A DNA stretch of 64,000 nucleotides from the NCBI RefSeq assembly GCF_007989105.1, contig NZ_BJVK01000011.1:1-64000 (forward strand), in the 5' to 3' direction. Both the position numbers and the translations under genes were made by a program. This stretch comes from Lentilactobacillus kefiri (GTDB taxonomy: Bacteria; Bacillota; Bacilli; Lactobacillales; Lactobacillaceae). The notes beneath the pieces are model-generated. The model worked only from the letters and a program-made list of their open reading frames with translations. It was not told the DNA's origin and did not search any database. How positions within the stretch are numbered: the first letter of the stretch is position 1; each line of letters starts with the position of its first letter. Positions 52,886-62,708 of the stretch are shown piece by piece.

Positions 52886-52976
52886 AGGCCCTGAGGCAAG
52901 GGTCGGGTTACGAACTGTGTCAGGTCCGGAAGGAAGCAGCACTAAGTATCATCAACCTTGTGCCTCTTGTACATAG
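52886..52976 (+). ncRNA. ffs: Signal recognition particle RNA (small bacterial type)
   Basis: The conserved apical domain GGTCCGGAAGGAAGCAGC (52923-52940) with the GGAA tetraloop and the Ffh-binding internal loops is present. The long stem pairs GAGGCAAGGGT (from 52893) with ACCTTGTGCCTC (to 52975). No Alu domain is seen, so this is the 4.5S-like form. Ends are estimated to within about 8 nt. It lies between tadA and dnaX, as in many lactobacilli. Confidence 0.93.
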
Positions 52977-52983
52977 AATTTCA

Positions 52984-53017
52984 GCTCTCAGCAAATTTTG
53001 CTGGGAGCATTTTTTTG
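52984..53017 (+). terminator. Terminator of SRP RNA
   Basis: GCTCTCAGCAAA pairs with TTTGCTGGGAGC around one base, followed by TTTTTTT. Confidence 0.85.
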
Positions 53018-53049
53018 GAGAAAAGCGGTTTGGAAGCGACGTTCGTTGA

Positions 53050-53078
53050 TTGCACTCTGCTTGAATTCATCATATAAT
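53050..53078 (+). promoter_or_regulatory. Promoter of the dnaX operon
   Basis: TTGCAC (53050-53055), 17 bp, TATAAT (53073-53078). Confidence 0.72.
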
Positions 53079-53139
53079 TATTTAGACGTTTCAATTGAGA
53101 ATTTTAAGTGTATGGCAACTATTTTTGGAGGATTTGGTC

Positions 53140-54936
53140 ATGAGCTATCAAGCATTATATCGGGTTTGGCGACCACAAAGATTTGATGAAATCGTCGGCC
53201 AATCAATCATCACACGAACATTAAAAAATGCTTTAATCACAAAACAGATAAGCCATGCCTATTTGTTCACTGGTCCACGGGGGACTGGGAAAACTTCCGC
53301 TGCCAAAATTTTTGCAAAAGCTGTTAACTGTCATTATTTAAAAGATGGTGAACCCTGTAACCAATGCGAAACCTGCAAGGCGATTAATGAAGGCAGCTTA
53401 AACGATGTCATTGAAATTGATGCGGCCTCTAATAATGGGGTTGAAGAGATTCGTGATATCCGTGATAAGGCAAAGTATGCGCCGACTCAAGCGGACTACA
53501 AAGTTTACATCATTGATGAAGTTCATATGTTATCAACCGGTGCCTTTAATGCCCTGTTGAAGACTTTGGAAGAGCCACCTGCCAATGTGATCTTTATTTT
53601 GGCAACTACCGAACCTCATAAGATTCCAGCGACAATTATTTCGCGAACCCAGAAATTCGACTTTAAGCGGATTAAGCCCCAAGATATTTTGCAAAGAATG
53701 GAATACATTCTGGATCAAAAAAAGGTCGAGTATGACGATAAGGCGCTTAAAATCATTGCCAAGGCGGCTGAAGGTGGGATGCGGGATGCATTGAGCATTC
53801 TGGATCAAGCCATGTCATACGGTGATAATAAAATTACCTATGAAAACGCGCTTCTCGTGACCGGTAGTGTGACCAATGAGTTGTTAACTACTTATATGGA
53901 ACAAATTATTGCAAAAGATACCAAGAGTGCCTTGATTACCGTCCAAAAGATTCTGGATGAGGGCAAGGACGCCAGCCGGTTTATTGAAGATTTAACCAGT
54001 TATTGTCAAGACATTCTGCTGTATCAGCAGGATCCCGGAATTGTTGAAGAAATGGAACTCGGGATCATTGATGATCAATTTAAGAAGCTTAGCGGCCAAA
54101 TCAGTGATCAAGAGATCTATCAGATTATTAATGAATTAAACAATATTTCCAACTCTCTGCGGTTCACTGCACATCCGGATGTTTACTTGGAAGTTCTGAC
54201 AGTGAAGATTACTCATTTGGATGCAACAGTTCAGTCAGGTCCTGCAAAGGAGTCCCAACCGGCTGCCCAACCGACTGTCAATCCGGAGGTTACTTCCGAA
54301 ATTCAGCAGTTAACGCAGGAAGTTACCAAATTAAAATCTGAAATTGATTCACTTAAGAAGGCCCCAGCTGTTGAAAATAACGTTGTCAGCACGCCGGAAC
54401 CGTCAAAACCAGTCGAAAGCCATACAATGGATAACCACATTGAGTTGGCCAAGATTTATCCAATTTTAGGTAAAGCGACCCGAAAGCAATTAAATCAGTT
54501 CAAAGAAGTGTGGCCCGACCTGATGAAGGCCTTATCAGTGACGCAACGAGCCGTCATGCACGTTTCATCACCGGTTGCTGCCAGCAGCGGTGGGGTGATT
54601 GTTGCTTTTGAATATCCATTCCTTTATCAAAAGGCCCAAGGAGATACCAGTTTGAAGGATGCCTTGGAAAACAACCTTGACCGGATTGTCGGTAAAGCAC
54701 CGCAAATTGTATTTGTACCAGAGAATCAGTGGCCTGATATTCGTCATGAATACCTGGTCAGCCATCGGGACAAGCTCAAAAAGGCTGCTCCCAAGGAAGC
54801 CAAGGATAATGACCCAAAAGCTGAACCGACTGATGATTCTGACAGTCCGGATACGACGGATTCAGAGAGTCAGCCAGTCGTTAAAAAAGCAGCCGAACTT
54901 TTTGGCACCGATATTTTAGATATTAAAGATGATTAA
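53140..54936 (+). CDS. dnaX: DNA polymerase III subunits gamma/tau
   Basis: A 598-residue clamp-loader ATPase. [19 protein letters not shown] opens the protein; Walker A is [13 protein letters not shown] (about 44-56), the zinc module [10 protein letters not shown] follows, the Walker B IIDEVHML and the SRC-equivalent [11 protein letters not shown] come next. The C-terminal third (about 390 on) is a coiled, low-complexity tau region that binds the polymerase and helicase. ATG 53140 follows GGAGGA. Confidence 0.95.
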   Translation: MSYQALYRVWRPQRFDEIVGQSIITRTLKNALITKQISHAYLFTGPRGTGKTSAAKIFAKAVNCHYLKDGEPCNQCETCKAINEGSLNDVIEIDAASNNGVEEIRDIRDKAKYAPTQADYKVYIIDEVHMLSTGAFNALLKTLEEPPANVIFILATTEPHKIPATIISRTQKFDFKRIKPQDILQRMEYILDQKKVEYDDKALKIIAKAAEGGMRDALSILDQAMSYGDNKITYENALLVTGSVTNELLTTYMEQIIAKDTKSALITVQKILDEGKDASRFIEDLTSYCQDILLYQQDPGIVEEMELGIIDDQFKKLSGQISDQEIYQIINELNNISNSLRFTAHPDVYLEVLTVKITHLDATVQSGPAKESQPAAQPTVNPEVTSEIQQLTQEVTKLKSEIDSLKKAPAVENNVVSTPEPSKPVESHTMDNHIELAKIYPILGKATRKQLNQFKEVWPDLMKALSVTQRAVMHVSSPVAASSGGVIVAFEYPFLYQKAQGDTSLKDALENNLDRIVGKAPQIVFVPENQWPDIRHEYLVSHRDKLKKAAPKEAKDNDPKAEPTDDSDSPDTTDSESQPVVKKAAELFGTDILDIKDD

Positions 54937-54956
54937 TTAATTGGAGGAATTTAACA

Positions 54957-55268
54957 ATGATGAACGGTATGAACATGAATAAGATGATGAAACAAATGAA
55001 AAAGATGCAAAAGCAGCTTGGAGAAGAGCAAGAAAACCTTAAGAAGCAAGAATTTAAAGGCGTTGCACCAGATAATATGGTTGAAGTCACTTTCTCAGGC
55101 GATAAGAAAATGACTGATATTCAAATTAAGCCGGAAGCAATTGACCCAGACGATCCAGAAATGCTTGGAGATTTGATTCTTGCCGCAGTTAATGACGGCA
55201 TTTCAAAAGTGGATAAAGCAACTGAAAGCACAATGGGCAAGTATACTAAAGGAATTCCAGGAATGTAA
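54957..55268 (+). CDS. YbaB/EbfC nucleoid-associated protein
   Basis: A 103-residue DNA-binding protein. A methionine-rich, lysine-rich N-terminal helix ([19 protein letters not shown]) is followed by the sheet [22 protein letters not shown] and the motif [15 protein letters not shown]. Position between dnaX and recR is the conserved one. ATGs at 54957 and 54960 are both possible; GGAGGAA lies upstream. Confidence 0.95.
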   Translation: MMNGMNMNKMMKQMKKMQKQLGEEQENLKKQEFKGVAPDNMVEVTFSGDKKMTDIQIKPEAIDPDDPEMLGDLILAAVNDGISKVDKATESTMGKYTKGIPGM

Positions 55269-55289
55269 TCAGTTCAAAAAGGGGAAAAT

Positions 55290-55889
55290 ATGCAATATCC
55301 TGAAGCAATCGTAAAGTTAATTGATAGTTATATGAAATTACCGGGGATCGGCAATAAAACCGCAACCCGGTTAGCGTTTTACACGGTTGATATGAACGAA
55401 GACGATGTTAAGGCCTTTTCAAAAGCACTCATTGCAACGAAAAACGACCTTCATTATTGTTCAATCTGTGGTAATTTAACGGATGAAGATCCCTGTGAAA
55501 TTTGTCGTGATAAGAACCGTGACCAATCCACAATCCTGGTGGTTGAGGAGCCTAAAGACGTGATGGTCATGGAAAAGGTTCAGGAATATCACGGTCTTTA
55601 CCATGTTCTTCACGGGGTTCTTTCACCAATTGAAGGAAAAGGACCGGAAGATCTGAATATCAGTTCTTTGATTAAACGACTTCAAAAGAATAAGGAAGTT
55701 AAAGAAGTCATTGTTGCTACAAATGCAACCCCAGAGGGTGAAGCCACTGCAATGTATTTGAGTAAATTGATTAAGCCGGCGGGGATTAAAGTGACCCGTT
55801 TGGCTCATGGACTCTCAGTTGGTTCCGATATTGAGTACGCGGACGAAGTGACCTTATACAAGGCTGTCCAGGGACGAACTGAAATTTAA
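55290..55889 (+). CDS. recR: Recombination mediator RecR
   Basis: A 199-residue ring-forming partner of RecF/RecO. It shows the helix-hairpin-helix [15 protein letters not shown] (about 18-32), the C4 zinc finger [16 protein letters not shown] (about 57-72), and the Toprim domain with [13 protein letters not shown] and [12 protein letters not shown]. Length is standard. Confidence 0.97.
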   Translation: MQYPEAIVKLIDSYMKLPGIGNKTATRLAFYTVDMNEDDVKAFSKALIATKNDLHYCSICGNLTDEDPCEICRDKNRDQSTILVVEEPKDVMVMEKVQEYHGLYHVLHGVLSPIEGKGPEDLNISSLIKRLQKNKEVKEVIVATNATPEGEATAMYLSKLIKPAGIKVTRLAHGLSVGSDIEYADEVTLYKAVQGRTEI

Positions 55890-55914
55890 TTTTGACAGGG
55901 TGGTTGGATTTTAA

Positions 55915-56181
55915 ATGTTTTTTAATCGAATGAAGCACCGGAATGTTAAAAAAGAATACGATCAACGTTTGTTGGAATTGATCAACAACTTGAAAGAAGA
56001 GTGGGACCACACTGCGCAGACGCAAGAGGCGGTTGCCGACAGTGATATGGAGATGGAGCAGGAAACTGCTTTAGCTCGTAGAAAATATTTCTTCATATAT
56101 AAAGAAGCTCGAATTCGGAAGATAAAAAATGATCAGATTCAACCTTCCGTTATCAGTTACGATCATGACGAATTTGAGTGA
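55915..56181 (+). CDS. yaaL: YaaL-family protein (DUF2508)
   Basis: An 88-residue soluble helical protein of unknown function. Its charged sequence (YDQRLLELINNLKEEWDH) and place between recR and tmk are those of Bacillus YaaL. No catalytic motif is seen. GGGTGG precedes the ATG. Confidence 0.85.
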   Translation: MFFNRMKHRNVKKEYDQRLLELINNLKEEWDHTAQTQEAVADSDMEMEQETALARRKYFFIYKEARIRKIKNDQIQPSVISYDHDEFE

Positions 56182-56262
56182 TTGGTTTGTGGGGGTTCCG
56201 GTTCGACAGACCAAATGCATTAAAGTACAATTAATTTGAATCCACAAAGTGAGGGAATTGTT

Positions 56263-56919
56263 TTGAATGGTAAGTTTATAACTTTTGAAGGGCCGGACGG
56301 CGCAGGAAAAACCTCCGTTATGAATCAGGTTATCGGCGTCTTTCAACAGCAAATTGGCGACAGGCTGTTAGTCACGAGAGAACCCGGTGGTAATAAAATT
56401 TCAGAAGAAATTCGCAAGGTCATTTTAGACCGTGCGAATACAGAAATGGATTACCGAACGGAAGCTTTACTGTACGCTGCGGCCAGACGTCAACATTTGG
56501 TTGAAACAATTCTACCCGCACTTAAGCAAAACAAGCTGGTACTCTGTGATCGCTACGTTGACAGTTCGGTTGCCTATCAAGGCTCCGGTCGCCAAATCGG
56601 CATGGAGCAAGTTGCCAAAATGAACGAATTTGCAACCGAAAATTTGTTGCCGTTTAAAACAATTTATTTTGATATTCCCGTTGAAGTGGGACTTAATCGG
56701 ATTGCTGAGCACCGTGATAAAAGTAAAATTGATCGCCTTGATGTTGAAACAACCGCCTTTCATAAGCGGGTCCACCAAGGCTACATGAAGATTCGTGATG
56801 CAAATGCGGATCGTTTTATTAGTATCGACGCGACCCAGCCAATCGATGCAGTCATTCATGATACAATTAAGATTATTCATGAAATAGCACCTGAGTATTT
56901 TAAGGAGCGTTCACTATGA
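56263..56919 (+). CDS. tmk: Thymidylate kinase
   Basis: A 218-residue kinase making dTDP from dTMP. The P-loop FEGPDGAGKTSV (8-19), the DR(Y/H) motif CDRYVDSSVAYQGSGR (about 92-107) and the LID region are present. The TTG at 56263 lies 7 nt after GAGGG (56251-56255) and gives the usual N-terminus; an earlier in-frame TTG at 56236 lacks a ribosome site. Its stop overlaps the next ATG. Confidence 0.95.
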   Translation: MNGKFITFEGPDGAGKTSVMNQVIGVFQQQIGDRLLVTREPGGNKISEEIRKVILDRANTEMDYRTEALLYAAARRQHLVETILPALKQNKLVLCDRYVDSSVAYQGSGRQIGMEQVAKMNEFATENLLPFKTIYFDIPVEVGLNRIAEHRDKSKIDRLDVETTAFHKRVHQGYMKIRDANADRFISIDATQPIDAVIHDTIKIIHEIAPEYFKERSL

Positions 56920-57242
56920 AATTAGTCATTGCAATCGTCCAAGATAAAGATGCCAATAAACTGCGATCAGTATTTGTTGCCCATGAGATCATGGCCACTC
57001 GTTTTTCAACGACGGGTAGTTTTTTGCGTGCTGGCAACACCACTTATTTGGTCGCCGTTGATGATGATAAAGTCGATTTAACTTTGAAGTTAATCAAGGA
57101 AACCTGTTCAGCTCGTCAGCAGTTTATGACACCACCTGTAAGTTTAAATGGTGATACCGCTGAACATACTTTTCCAATTGAAGTGCAGGTCGGCGGCGCA
57201 ACCGTTATGGTCCTGCCAATCGAAGCTTTTAAGCAGTTTTAG
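56916..57242 (+). CDS. darA: Cyclic di-AMP receptor (DarA/PstA, YaaQ)
   Basis: A 108-residue PII-like signal protein that binds cyclic di-AMP as a trimer (family knowledge). MKLVIAIVQDKDANKL, TRFSTTGSFLRAGNTTYLVAVDD (B-loop region) and a C-terminal VGGATVMVLPIEAFKQF match YaaQ closely. Start overlaps the tmk stop (ATGA). Its downstream target is unknown in the family. Confidence 0.93.
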   Translation: MKLVIAIVQDKDANKLRSVFVAHEIMATRFSTTGSFLRAGNTTYLVAVDDDKVDLTLKLIKETCSARQQFMTPPVSLNGDTAEHTFPIEVQVGGATVMVLPIEAFKQF

Positions 57243-57253
57243 AAGGGAACGTT

Positions 57254-58264
57254 ATGGAACACGATATTGTTAACGTTGCTCAAACTAAACAGCCAGCCAT
57301 CTTCACTCAGTTTATGAATTTGGTTAAAAACAATGAGTTGTCACACGCTTATTTGTTCACCGGTGAAGACGGGGCGGGTCAATTTTCAGTCGCAATGGGA
57401 GTTGCCATGCGGCTTTTTTGTACGAATGTCCAAAATGGGATGCCATGTGGAAAATGTGCCGAATGTGTCAGAATTATGAATTACGACCATCCGGATGTTG
57501 TTGTCACCAAGCCCGACGGACAGAGTATCAAGATTGACCAAATTCGACACGTTAAAAGTGAATTTACCAAAAGTGCGATGGAAGGCTCTAAAAAAGTATT
57601 CATCATTTCGGAAGCTGAAAAGATGACAACCGGAGCTGCCAATGGTTTATTGAAATTTATTGAAGAACCTACAGGAAACGTGGTCAGCTTTTTAATCAGT
57701 AAGAATCGCAACTTGGTATTACCAACGATTATTTCCAGAACCCAAGTTGTCGAATTTCCAAGTCTCAGTAAAAAATTGATGGTAAAAGAGCTGCAGTCCA
57801 GTGGCGTGAAGCCAAGTGAAGTTAATCTGATGATTTCCATTACCAACAGTTTGGATCAGATTAAGGGATGGTTGAAAGATGACTGGTTTGCTTCCACACA
57901 GAAGATGTTGGAAAAGTGGTTCATCTACTTGGTTAAAGACAACACAATGGCAATGCCGTTTATCCAGATGTCTTTGATGCCATTAATTACCAATAAAGAT
58001 CGACAGCGAATTGTGATTTCTATGATGTTAAGCTTGTTTGATGATGTCTTGGAAACCAAGTACGGCACTTTGGCCGAAGAGCGGGTGAAGTATCCGTCAA
58101 TTCTTGAACAAACCAAGCTGGCAGCGTCAAAATGGCGCAATGATCAGATCCTGAAAATGTTGGATGAACTGCTTGATGTGAACAAAAGCATGGCAGTCAA
58201 TGTCAATTTTCAAAATATTATTGAAGCATTAACGTTAAAGATACTTGAAATCAGTAAGTCATAG
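57254..58264 (+). CDS. holB: DNA polymerase III delta' subunit
   Basis: A 336-residue clamp-loader subunit. The AAA+ fold is clear: [16 protein letters not shown], a zinc module CGKCAECVRI (about 61-70), a degenerate Walker B and the SRC-like TIISRTQVVEF. The Walker A lysine is replaced (GAGQ rather than GxGK), consistent with delta' being a stator that does not hydrolyse ATP. It follows darA by 11 bp. Confidence 0.93.
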   Translation: MEHDIVNVAQTKQPAIFTQFMNLVKNNELSHAYLFTGEDGAGQFSVAMGVAMRLFCTNVQNGMPCGKCAECVRIMNYDHPDVVVTKPDGQSIKIDQIRHVKSEFTKSAMEGSKKVFIISEAEKMTTGAANGLLKFIEEPTGNVVSFLISKNRNLVLPTIISRTQVVEFPSLSKKLMVKELQSSGVKPSEVNLMISITNSLDQIKGWLKDDWFASTQKMLEKWFIYLVKDNTMAMPFIQMSLMPLITNKDRQRIVISMMLSLFDDVLETKYGTLAEERVKYPSILEQTKLAASKWRNDQILKMLDELLDVNKSMAVNVNFQNIIEALTLKILEISKS

Positions 58265-58286
58265 TTTACTAAAGGGTGATAAAATC

Positions 58287-58619
58287 GTGGATAGTCAAGA
58301 CTTGTACGATGAACTAAAAGAAATGGATACTCAGCTAAGTGCCAGTGCGGCAAACTTTTCTCACCTTCACGAATCCTTAATTGGCTTGATGGAAAAGAAT
58401 GCTGAACTGGAAATTGAGAATCAGCATTTACGTGACAGAATTAACGAAATTACTGAAAAAATGGATAATAATTCTCCTCGTCTATCAAAATCCAGAAAGA
58501 ATTTGGAGAAACTTTATAATGAAGGTTTCCATGTTTGCAGTTCGTATTATGGCAAACGCCGTGAAAATGGTGAGGATTGTATTTTCTGTACCGACATTAT
58601 ATATGGTAAGCGGGATTAA
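58287..58619 (+). CDS. yabA: Replication initiation control protein YabA
   Basis: A 110-residue tetrameric protein that restrains DnaA via DnaN in Bacillus. The N-terminal half is a coiled coil (LYDELKEMDTQLS through ITEKM). The C-terminal zinc domain has HVCSSYYG and CIFC. GTG 58287 is chosen, 8 nt after AGGGTGA; an in-frame extension to 58245 overlaps holB. It sits between holB and rsmI, the conserved place. Confidence 0.94.
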   Translation: MDSQDLYDELKEMDTQLSASAANFSHLHESLIGLMEKNAELEIENQHLRDRINEITEKMDNNSPRLSKSRKNLEKLYNEGFHVCSSYYGKRRENGEDCIFCTDIIYGKRD

Positions 58620-58629
58620 GGAGTAAGCA

Positions 58630-59505
58630 GTGGAAACTCAAAAAAGTTTTGATACATTAACTAAATATGGGATTTTATATTTAGTGCCAACACCCATTGG
58701 CAATCTTGATGATATGACATTCCGTGCCGTTAAAATTCTTCAAGGTGCTGATTTGATTGCGGCTGAAGATACTAGAAACACGCAAAAATTACTGAACCAT
58801 TTTGATGTGTCTACTAAACAGATCAGCTTTCATGAGCACAATACTGCTGAACGAATTCCTGAACTGGTTAGTAAGTTAAAACAGGGGCTGACAATTGCTC
58901 AAGTCAGTGATGCCGGGATGCCATCGATTAGTGATCCGGGCCATGAACTGGTGGTTGAATGCATTAAGCAGCATATCAATGTTGTGCCTCTGCCCGGTGC
59001 CAATGCCGGAATTACTGCGTTGATTGCTTCCGGCCTTTCGCCACAGCCGTTTTATTTTTATGGTTTTTTATCTCGGAAGCCAAAAGAACAGCGGGAAGAA
59101 ATTGACGACTTAAGAAATAAACCCGAAACCATGATTTTTTATGAAGCACCTCACCGTTTAAAAAAGACGCTCAAAAATTTAGCCACTCAATTGGGTGGTG
59201 AACGTCATGGCGCACTTTGCCGGGAATTAACCAAGAAACATGAAGAGTTTATCCGTGGATCGCTTACTCAATTAAATGAGTGGGCAAACTCAACTGAAAT
59301 TCGTGGTGAGTTTGTTATTATAGTATCAGGTAATGATAATCCTGAAGCGGAAGCGGATGATCCACTTGCAGGGATGACGGTTGACCAACAAGTCGATTTT
59401 TATATCGAAAACGGGTTAAGCGTTAATGAAGCGATTAAAAAGGTCGCTAAAGATCATCACTTGAAAAAACAAGTGATATACAACCAGTATCACGACCTTA
59501 AATAA
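58630..59505 (+). CDS. rsmI: 16S rRNA (cytidine1402-2'-O)-methyltransferase
   Basis: A 291-residue tetrapyrrole-methylase-fold enzyme that modifies C1402 in the ribosomal decoding centre. LYLVPTPIGNLDDMTFRAV (about 16-34), AEDTRNTQKLLNHF and SDAGMPSISDPG (about 95-106) are diagnostic. GTG start, 5 nt after AAGGAG. Confidence 0.95.
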   Translation: METQKSFDTLTKYGILYLVPTPIGNLDDMTFRAVKILQGADLIAAEDTRNTQKLLNHFDVSTKQISFHEHNTAERIPELVSKLKQGLTIAQVSDAGMPSISDPGHELVVECIKQHINVVPLPGANAGITALIASGLSPQPFYFYGFLSRKPKEQREEIDDLRNKPETMIFYEAPHRLKKTLKNLATQLGGERHGALCRELTKKHEEFIRGSLTQLNEWANSTEIRGEFVIIVSGNDNPEAEADDPLAGMTVDQQVDFYIENGLSVNEAIKKVAKDHHLKKQVIYNQYHDLK

Positions 59506-59520
59506 AAGGAAGTCATGCTC

Positions 59521-60294
59521 ATGACAGCTCATAGTTTCAGCGAACTGCATACAATCCCATTTTATGAATGCAACGTCAACAATCGGATTTCAATTCCGAT
59601 GTTGATTAACATTTTAATTCTCGCTTCAGAACATCAAAACGAAAAGTTGGGAGTCGATCAACTTTACCTGATTGATAAATATGGAATTGGATGGGTTGTC
59701 ACGTCATATTCCATTCACATTAGTCAACTGCCTAAAAAAGATTCGGTTGTTAAAATGACAACTCGAGGGACCTCTTACAACCGTTATTTTGCTTTCCGAG
59801 AATTCTGGCTCCACGATCAAGATGGCAATGAACTGGTTAAAGTTGAGAGCATTTGGGTCTTGATGAATGAAAAGACCCGTAAGATTACACCAATTAAGGA
59901 TGATGTGATTAAGCCTTATCAGTCGGAAAATGTTCGTCGAGTTCCCAGACTGCCGCGCCCCAAGCGGATTGAGTCAACTGACAAAGTGACCGCCAAAGAG
60001 TATCAGGTACGCTGGAGCGACATTGATTTTAATGGGCACGTGAATAATTCTCGATACCCAGAGTGGATGTTGGATTCACTGCCAATGTCATTTCTGAATA
60101 ACCACGAACCGGCAAATATCGATATCCGCTTTGAAAACGAAGTTAAGTACGGTAATCGGGTAACGAGTTCGGTAGTTGTTGATTCTTCAAATAATGATAA
60201 AATTGAAACTGTTCATGAAATTAAATCAAATGATGTTCTTTCCGCAAGCGCAACGATTGTTTGGAAGGAAAATCAAGTAAAGGGTAACGATTAA
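59521..60294 (+). CDS. Acyl-ACP thioesterase
   Basis: A 257-residue double hot-dog enzyme that releases fatty acids from acyl carrier protein. The two hot-dog halves are visible; the second has VRWSDIDFNGHVNNSRYPEWMLD (catalytic Asn/His region, about 162-184). Length fits the bacterial FatA/FatB-like family (240-260). ATG 59521 has better spacing from AAGGAAG than ATG 59515. It lies between rsmI and tsaB, as in other lactobacilli (recollection). Confidence 0.88.
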   Translation: MTAHSFSELHTIPFYECNVNNRISIPMLINILILASEHQNEKLGVDQLYLIDKYGIGWVVTSYSIHISQLPKKDSVVKMTTRGTSYNRYFAFREFWLHDQDGNELVKVESIWVLMNEKTRKITPIKDDVIKPYQSENVRRVPRLPRPKRIESTDKVTAKEYQVRWSDIDFNGHVNNSRYPEWMLDSLPMSFLNNHEPANIDIRFENEVKYGNRVTSSVVVDSSNNDKIETVHEIKSNDVLSASATIVWKENQVKGND

Positions 60295-60296
60295 TA

Positions 60297-61019
60297 ATGA
60301 AAATATTAGCGATTGATACTTCAAACAAGCCACTATCCGTTGCCGTGATGGATAATGACCAATTATTAGCTCAGACCACTTTGACGACCCATCGGAAGCA
60401 TGCAGAATTTTTAATGCCGGTTATTGAAGATTTGGTAAAAAAGTCGGATCTGGCTCCTGCTGATCTTGATCGGGTAGTGGTTGCCGACGGTCCCGGCTCA
60501 TACACGGGCATCAGGATGGCGGTGACGGCAGCTAAAACAATTGCCAGCACCCTTGGCATTGAACTGGTGACAGTTTCCAGTCTTTTAAACTTGGCCTTAA
60601 ACGTTCAAAAAGACAACGTTTTGATTAACCCAATTTTCGATGGCCGCAACCAAAACATGTTCACCGGGCTTTATCGTTGGAATGATGGCGAAATTGAGAC
60701 GGTCATTTCTGATCAGCATATTAATCTTGAAAAGTGGCTTCATTTGATTGCGGAATATGACCAGCAAATTGTCATTATTGGCGATACCGATTCTTTTGAA
60801 AATGATATGAGATCCGCTTTACATAGTCGTTTAGTGGTCGGTCAATCTCTTGAAGGAATTCCGAGTGCTGCCAAATTGGGTCAGTACGGCCTGAGCCAGT
60901 CACCCGTTTCCAATGTTGATGCGGTTGTTCCACGATACCTGCGTCTAACCAAGGCTGAAGCCGACTGGAAAAAATTACATCCTAACGAGGATACGCATAA
61001 TTATGTTGAAAAAGTTTAA
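60297..61019 (+). CDS. tsaB: tRNA t6A biosynthesis protein TsaB
   Basis: A 240-residue ASKHA-fold scaffold that binds TsaD and TsaE for N6-threonylcarbamoyl-adenosine at position 37 of ANN-decoding tRNAs. LAIDTSNKPLSVAVM opens it, and VVVADGPGSYTGIRMAVTAAK (about 60-80) is the signature. It overlaps rimI by 17 bp. The tsaB-rimI-tsaD order is that of Bacillus ydiCDE. Confidence 0.95.
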   Translation: MKILAIDTSNKPLSVAVMDNDQLLAQTTLTTHRKHAEFLMPVIEDLVKKSDLAPADLDRVVVADGPGSYTGIRMAVTAAKTIASTLGIELVTVSSLLNLALNVQKDNVLINPIFDGRNQNMFTGLYRWNDGEIETVISDQHINLEKWLHLIAEYDQQIVIIGDTDSFENDMRSALHSRLVVGQSLEGIPSAAKLGQYGLSQSPVSNVDAVVPRYLRLTKAEADWKKLHPNEDTHNYVEKV

Positions 61020-61578
61020 AAAGTGGTTTAACCAACAATTTTATAACAAAGAACTTCAGCTGCGTGAAAGATATTTAGACATTAAGAATCACGACGTGGA
61101 AATTAATGACACCGAATATTTTTTAGCCAAAGCGATGATTCCCGATATTCCAGAGATCTTGGGGATTGAAAGGGCAGTTTATGGTGGTCAGACACCTTGG
61201 GATGACCGGGCATTTCGAACAGAGTTAATGCGAAAGACCGACCGCCTCTATTTGGTATTGCGTCGGAATGATTGGCTGGTCGCGTTTATTGGCTGCTCAC
61301 TTAACGATCATACGAAAGATTGTCATATTACCAACGTGGCGGTTGCTCCCAACTTTCAAAATCATGGGTTGGGTTATTTTTTGGTAACTACGATTATCAA
61401 AAAGGCGCGTCAGCTGGAATATGATAAAGTGACGTTGGAAGTCCGGCTAAGCAACACCCGGGCTCAAAAACTTTATCGGGATATCGGTTTTGTTGATAAC
61501 GGAATTAAAAAAGATTATTACTTCAATGATCGAGAAGATGCATTGAACATGGTTTTGGACATTACCAAAATCGGATAG
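61003..61578 (+). CDS. rimI: Ribosomal protein S18 alanine N-acetyltransferase
   Basis: A 191-residue GNAT enzyme. After a basic 40-residue extension comes the GNAT domain: ITNVAVAPNFQNHGLGYFLV (acetyl-CoA loop, about 108-127) and EVRLSNTRAQKLYRDIGF (about 146-163), typical of RimI. The N-terminal extension, longer than in E. coli RimI (148 aa), is common in lactobacilli. Acetylation of S18 is taken from the family. Confidence 0.9.
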   Translation: MLKKFKKWFNQQFYNKELQLRERYLDIKNHDVEINDTEYFLAKAMIPDIPEILGIERAVYGGQTPWDDRAFRTELMRKTDRLYLVLRRNDWLVAFIGCSLNDHTKDCHITNVAVAPNFQNHGLGYFLVTTIIKKARQLEYDKVTLEVRLSNTRAQKLYRDIGFVDNGIKKDYYFNDREDALNMVLDITKIG

Positions 61579-61596
61579 ATAAAAAATAGGGATGGG

Positions 61597-62637
61597 ATGA
61601 ATTTAGTGGCCAGAGATTTAGTTCTTTCATTTGAAAGCAGCTGTGACGAAACATCTGTTGCAGTCATTGAAAATGGAAATAAAATTCTTTCAAATATTGT
61701 CGCAACTCAAATCAAGAGTCACCAGCGATTTGGGGGTGTCGTACCGGAAGTTGCCAGTCGTCACCATATCGAACAGATCACCGGATGTATTAATGATGCA
61801 CTCAAAGAAGCAGATGTGACATACGATGATTTAACATCTGTTGCTGTCACCTATGGTCCTGGTTTGGTCGGAGCGTTATTAATTGGCGTGACTGCTGCCA
61901 AGGTTGTTGCCTGGGCCCATAACCTGCCGCTTGTGCCGGTTAATCATTTAGCTGGTCATATCTATGCAGCCCGGTTGGTTGAACCAATTGAATTTCCTGC
62001 GATGGCACTGGTTGTTTCCGGTGGCCATACCGAATTAGTGTATATGCCTGAAGAAGACAAATTTGAAATTATTGGTGAAACCCGGGATGATGCAGCGGGT
62101 GAAGCATATGATAAAGTTGGCCGGGTTTTAGGCATTAATTATCCAGCTGGCAAGCCGGTTGACGAGTTGGCTCGTAAGGGACACGACACATTTAAGTTCC
62201 CTCGGGCCATGGATTCGGATGATAATTTTGACTTCAGCTTTAGTGGATTGAAGAGTGCTTTCATCAACACGGTCCATCATGCTGATCAAATCCATGAGAA
62301 ACTGAGCCGGGAAGACCTGGCTGCCAGTTTCCAACAGGCCGTTGTTGACGTTTTGGCCGATAAGACTGATCGGGCTTTAAAAGAGTTCCCAGTCAAACAA
62401 TTAATTTTAGCTGGTGGTGTTGCTGCCAACAAAGGTCTACGTGAACGTTTAACGAAGAATTTACAAGCATTTAAGAATACCAAATTGGAATTGGTTCCAC
62501 TTTCACTTTGTGGTGACAATGCCGCAATGATCGGGGCTGCCGGAGAGATGCTTTATCGACACGGTGCCCGTGCAGATGCGACACTAAACGCCGATCCAGG
62601 CTTGGAGTTTGAATGGTTGAAAGATGAAGAAAAGTAA
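61597..62637 (+). CDS. tsaD: tRNA t6A transferase TsaD
   Basis: A 346-residue iron-binding ASKHA enzyme that transfers threonylcarbamoyl to A37. [13 protein letters not shown] (about 11-23), the metal histidines in [12 protein letters not shown] (about 113-124), SGGHTELVY and [11 protein letters not shown] are all present. GATGGGA precedes the ATG. It ends the tsaB-rimI-tsaD unit. Confidence 0.97.
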   Translation: MNLVARDLVLSFESSCDETSVAVIENGNKILSNIVATQIKSHQRFGGVVPEVASRHHIEQITGCINDALKEADVTYDDLTSVAVTYGPGLVGALLIGVTAAKVVAWAHNLPLVPVNHLAGHIYAARLVEPIEFPAMALVVSGGHTELVYMPEEDKFEIIGETRDDAAGEAYDKVGRVLGINYPAGKPVDELARKGHDTFKFPRAMDSDDNFDFSFSGLKSAFINTVHHADQIHEKLSREDLAASFQQAVVDVLADKTDRALKEFPVKQLILAGGVAANKGLRERLTKNLQAFKNTKLELVPLSLCGDNAAMIGAAGEMLYRHGARADATLNADPGLEFEWLKDEEK

Positions 62638-62641
62638 TATG

Positions 62642-62690
62642 AAAAAAGACCGGAGCAAAAATTTACTTTTGCTCCGGTCTTTTTATTTTA
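62642..62690. terminator. Bidirectional terminator (tsaD / ABC-F)
   Basis: AAAAAGACCGGAGCAAAA and TTTTGCTCCGGTCTTTTT pair around a 6-nt loop, with T-rich flanks on both strands. Confidence 0.9.
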
Positions 62691-62708
62691 CTGTGATGAA
62701 TTTCTTTA

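Noticed and set aside
27583-56919. Frequent TTG and GTG starts (radA, yacL, gltX, secE, tmk, pepC; rplK, rplJ, yabA, rsmI) as signs of mis-assembly or foreign DNA
   Set aside because: Each has a good ribosome site and a conserved N-terminus, and alternative starts are common in Lactobacillaceae.
57300-57400. Loss of function in holB because the Walker A lysine is missing
   Set aside because: Delta' subunits naturally have degenerate P-loops and do not hydrolyse ATP, so this is expected.
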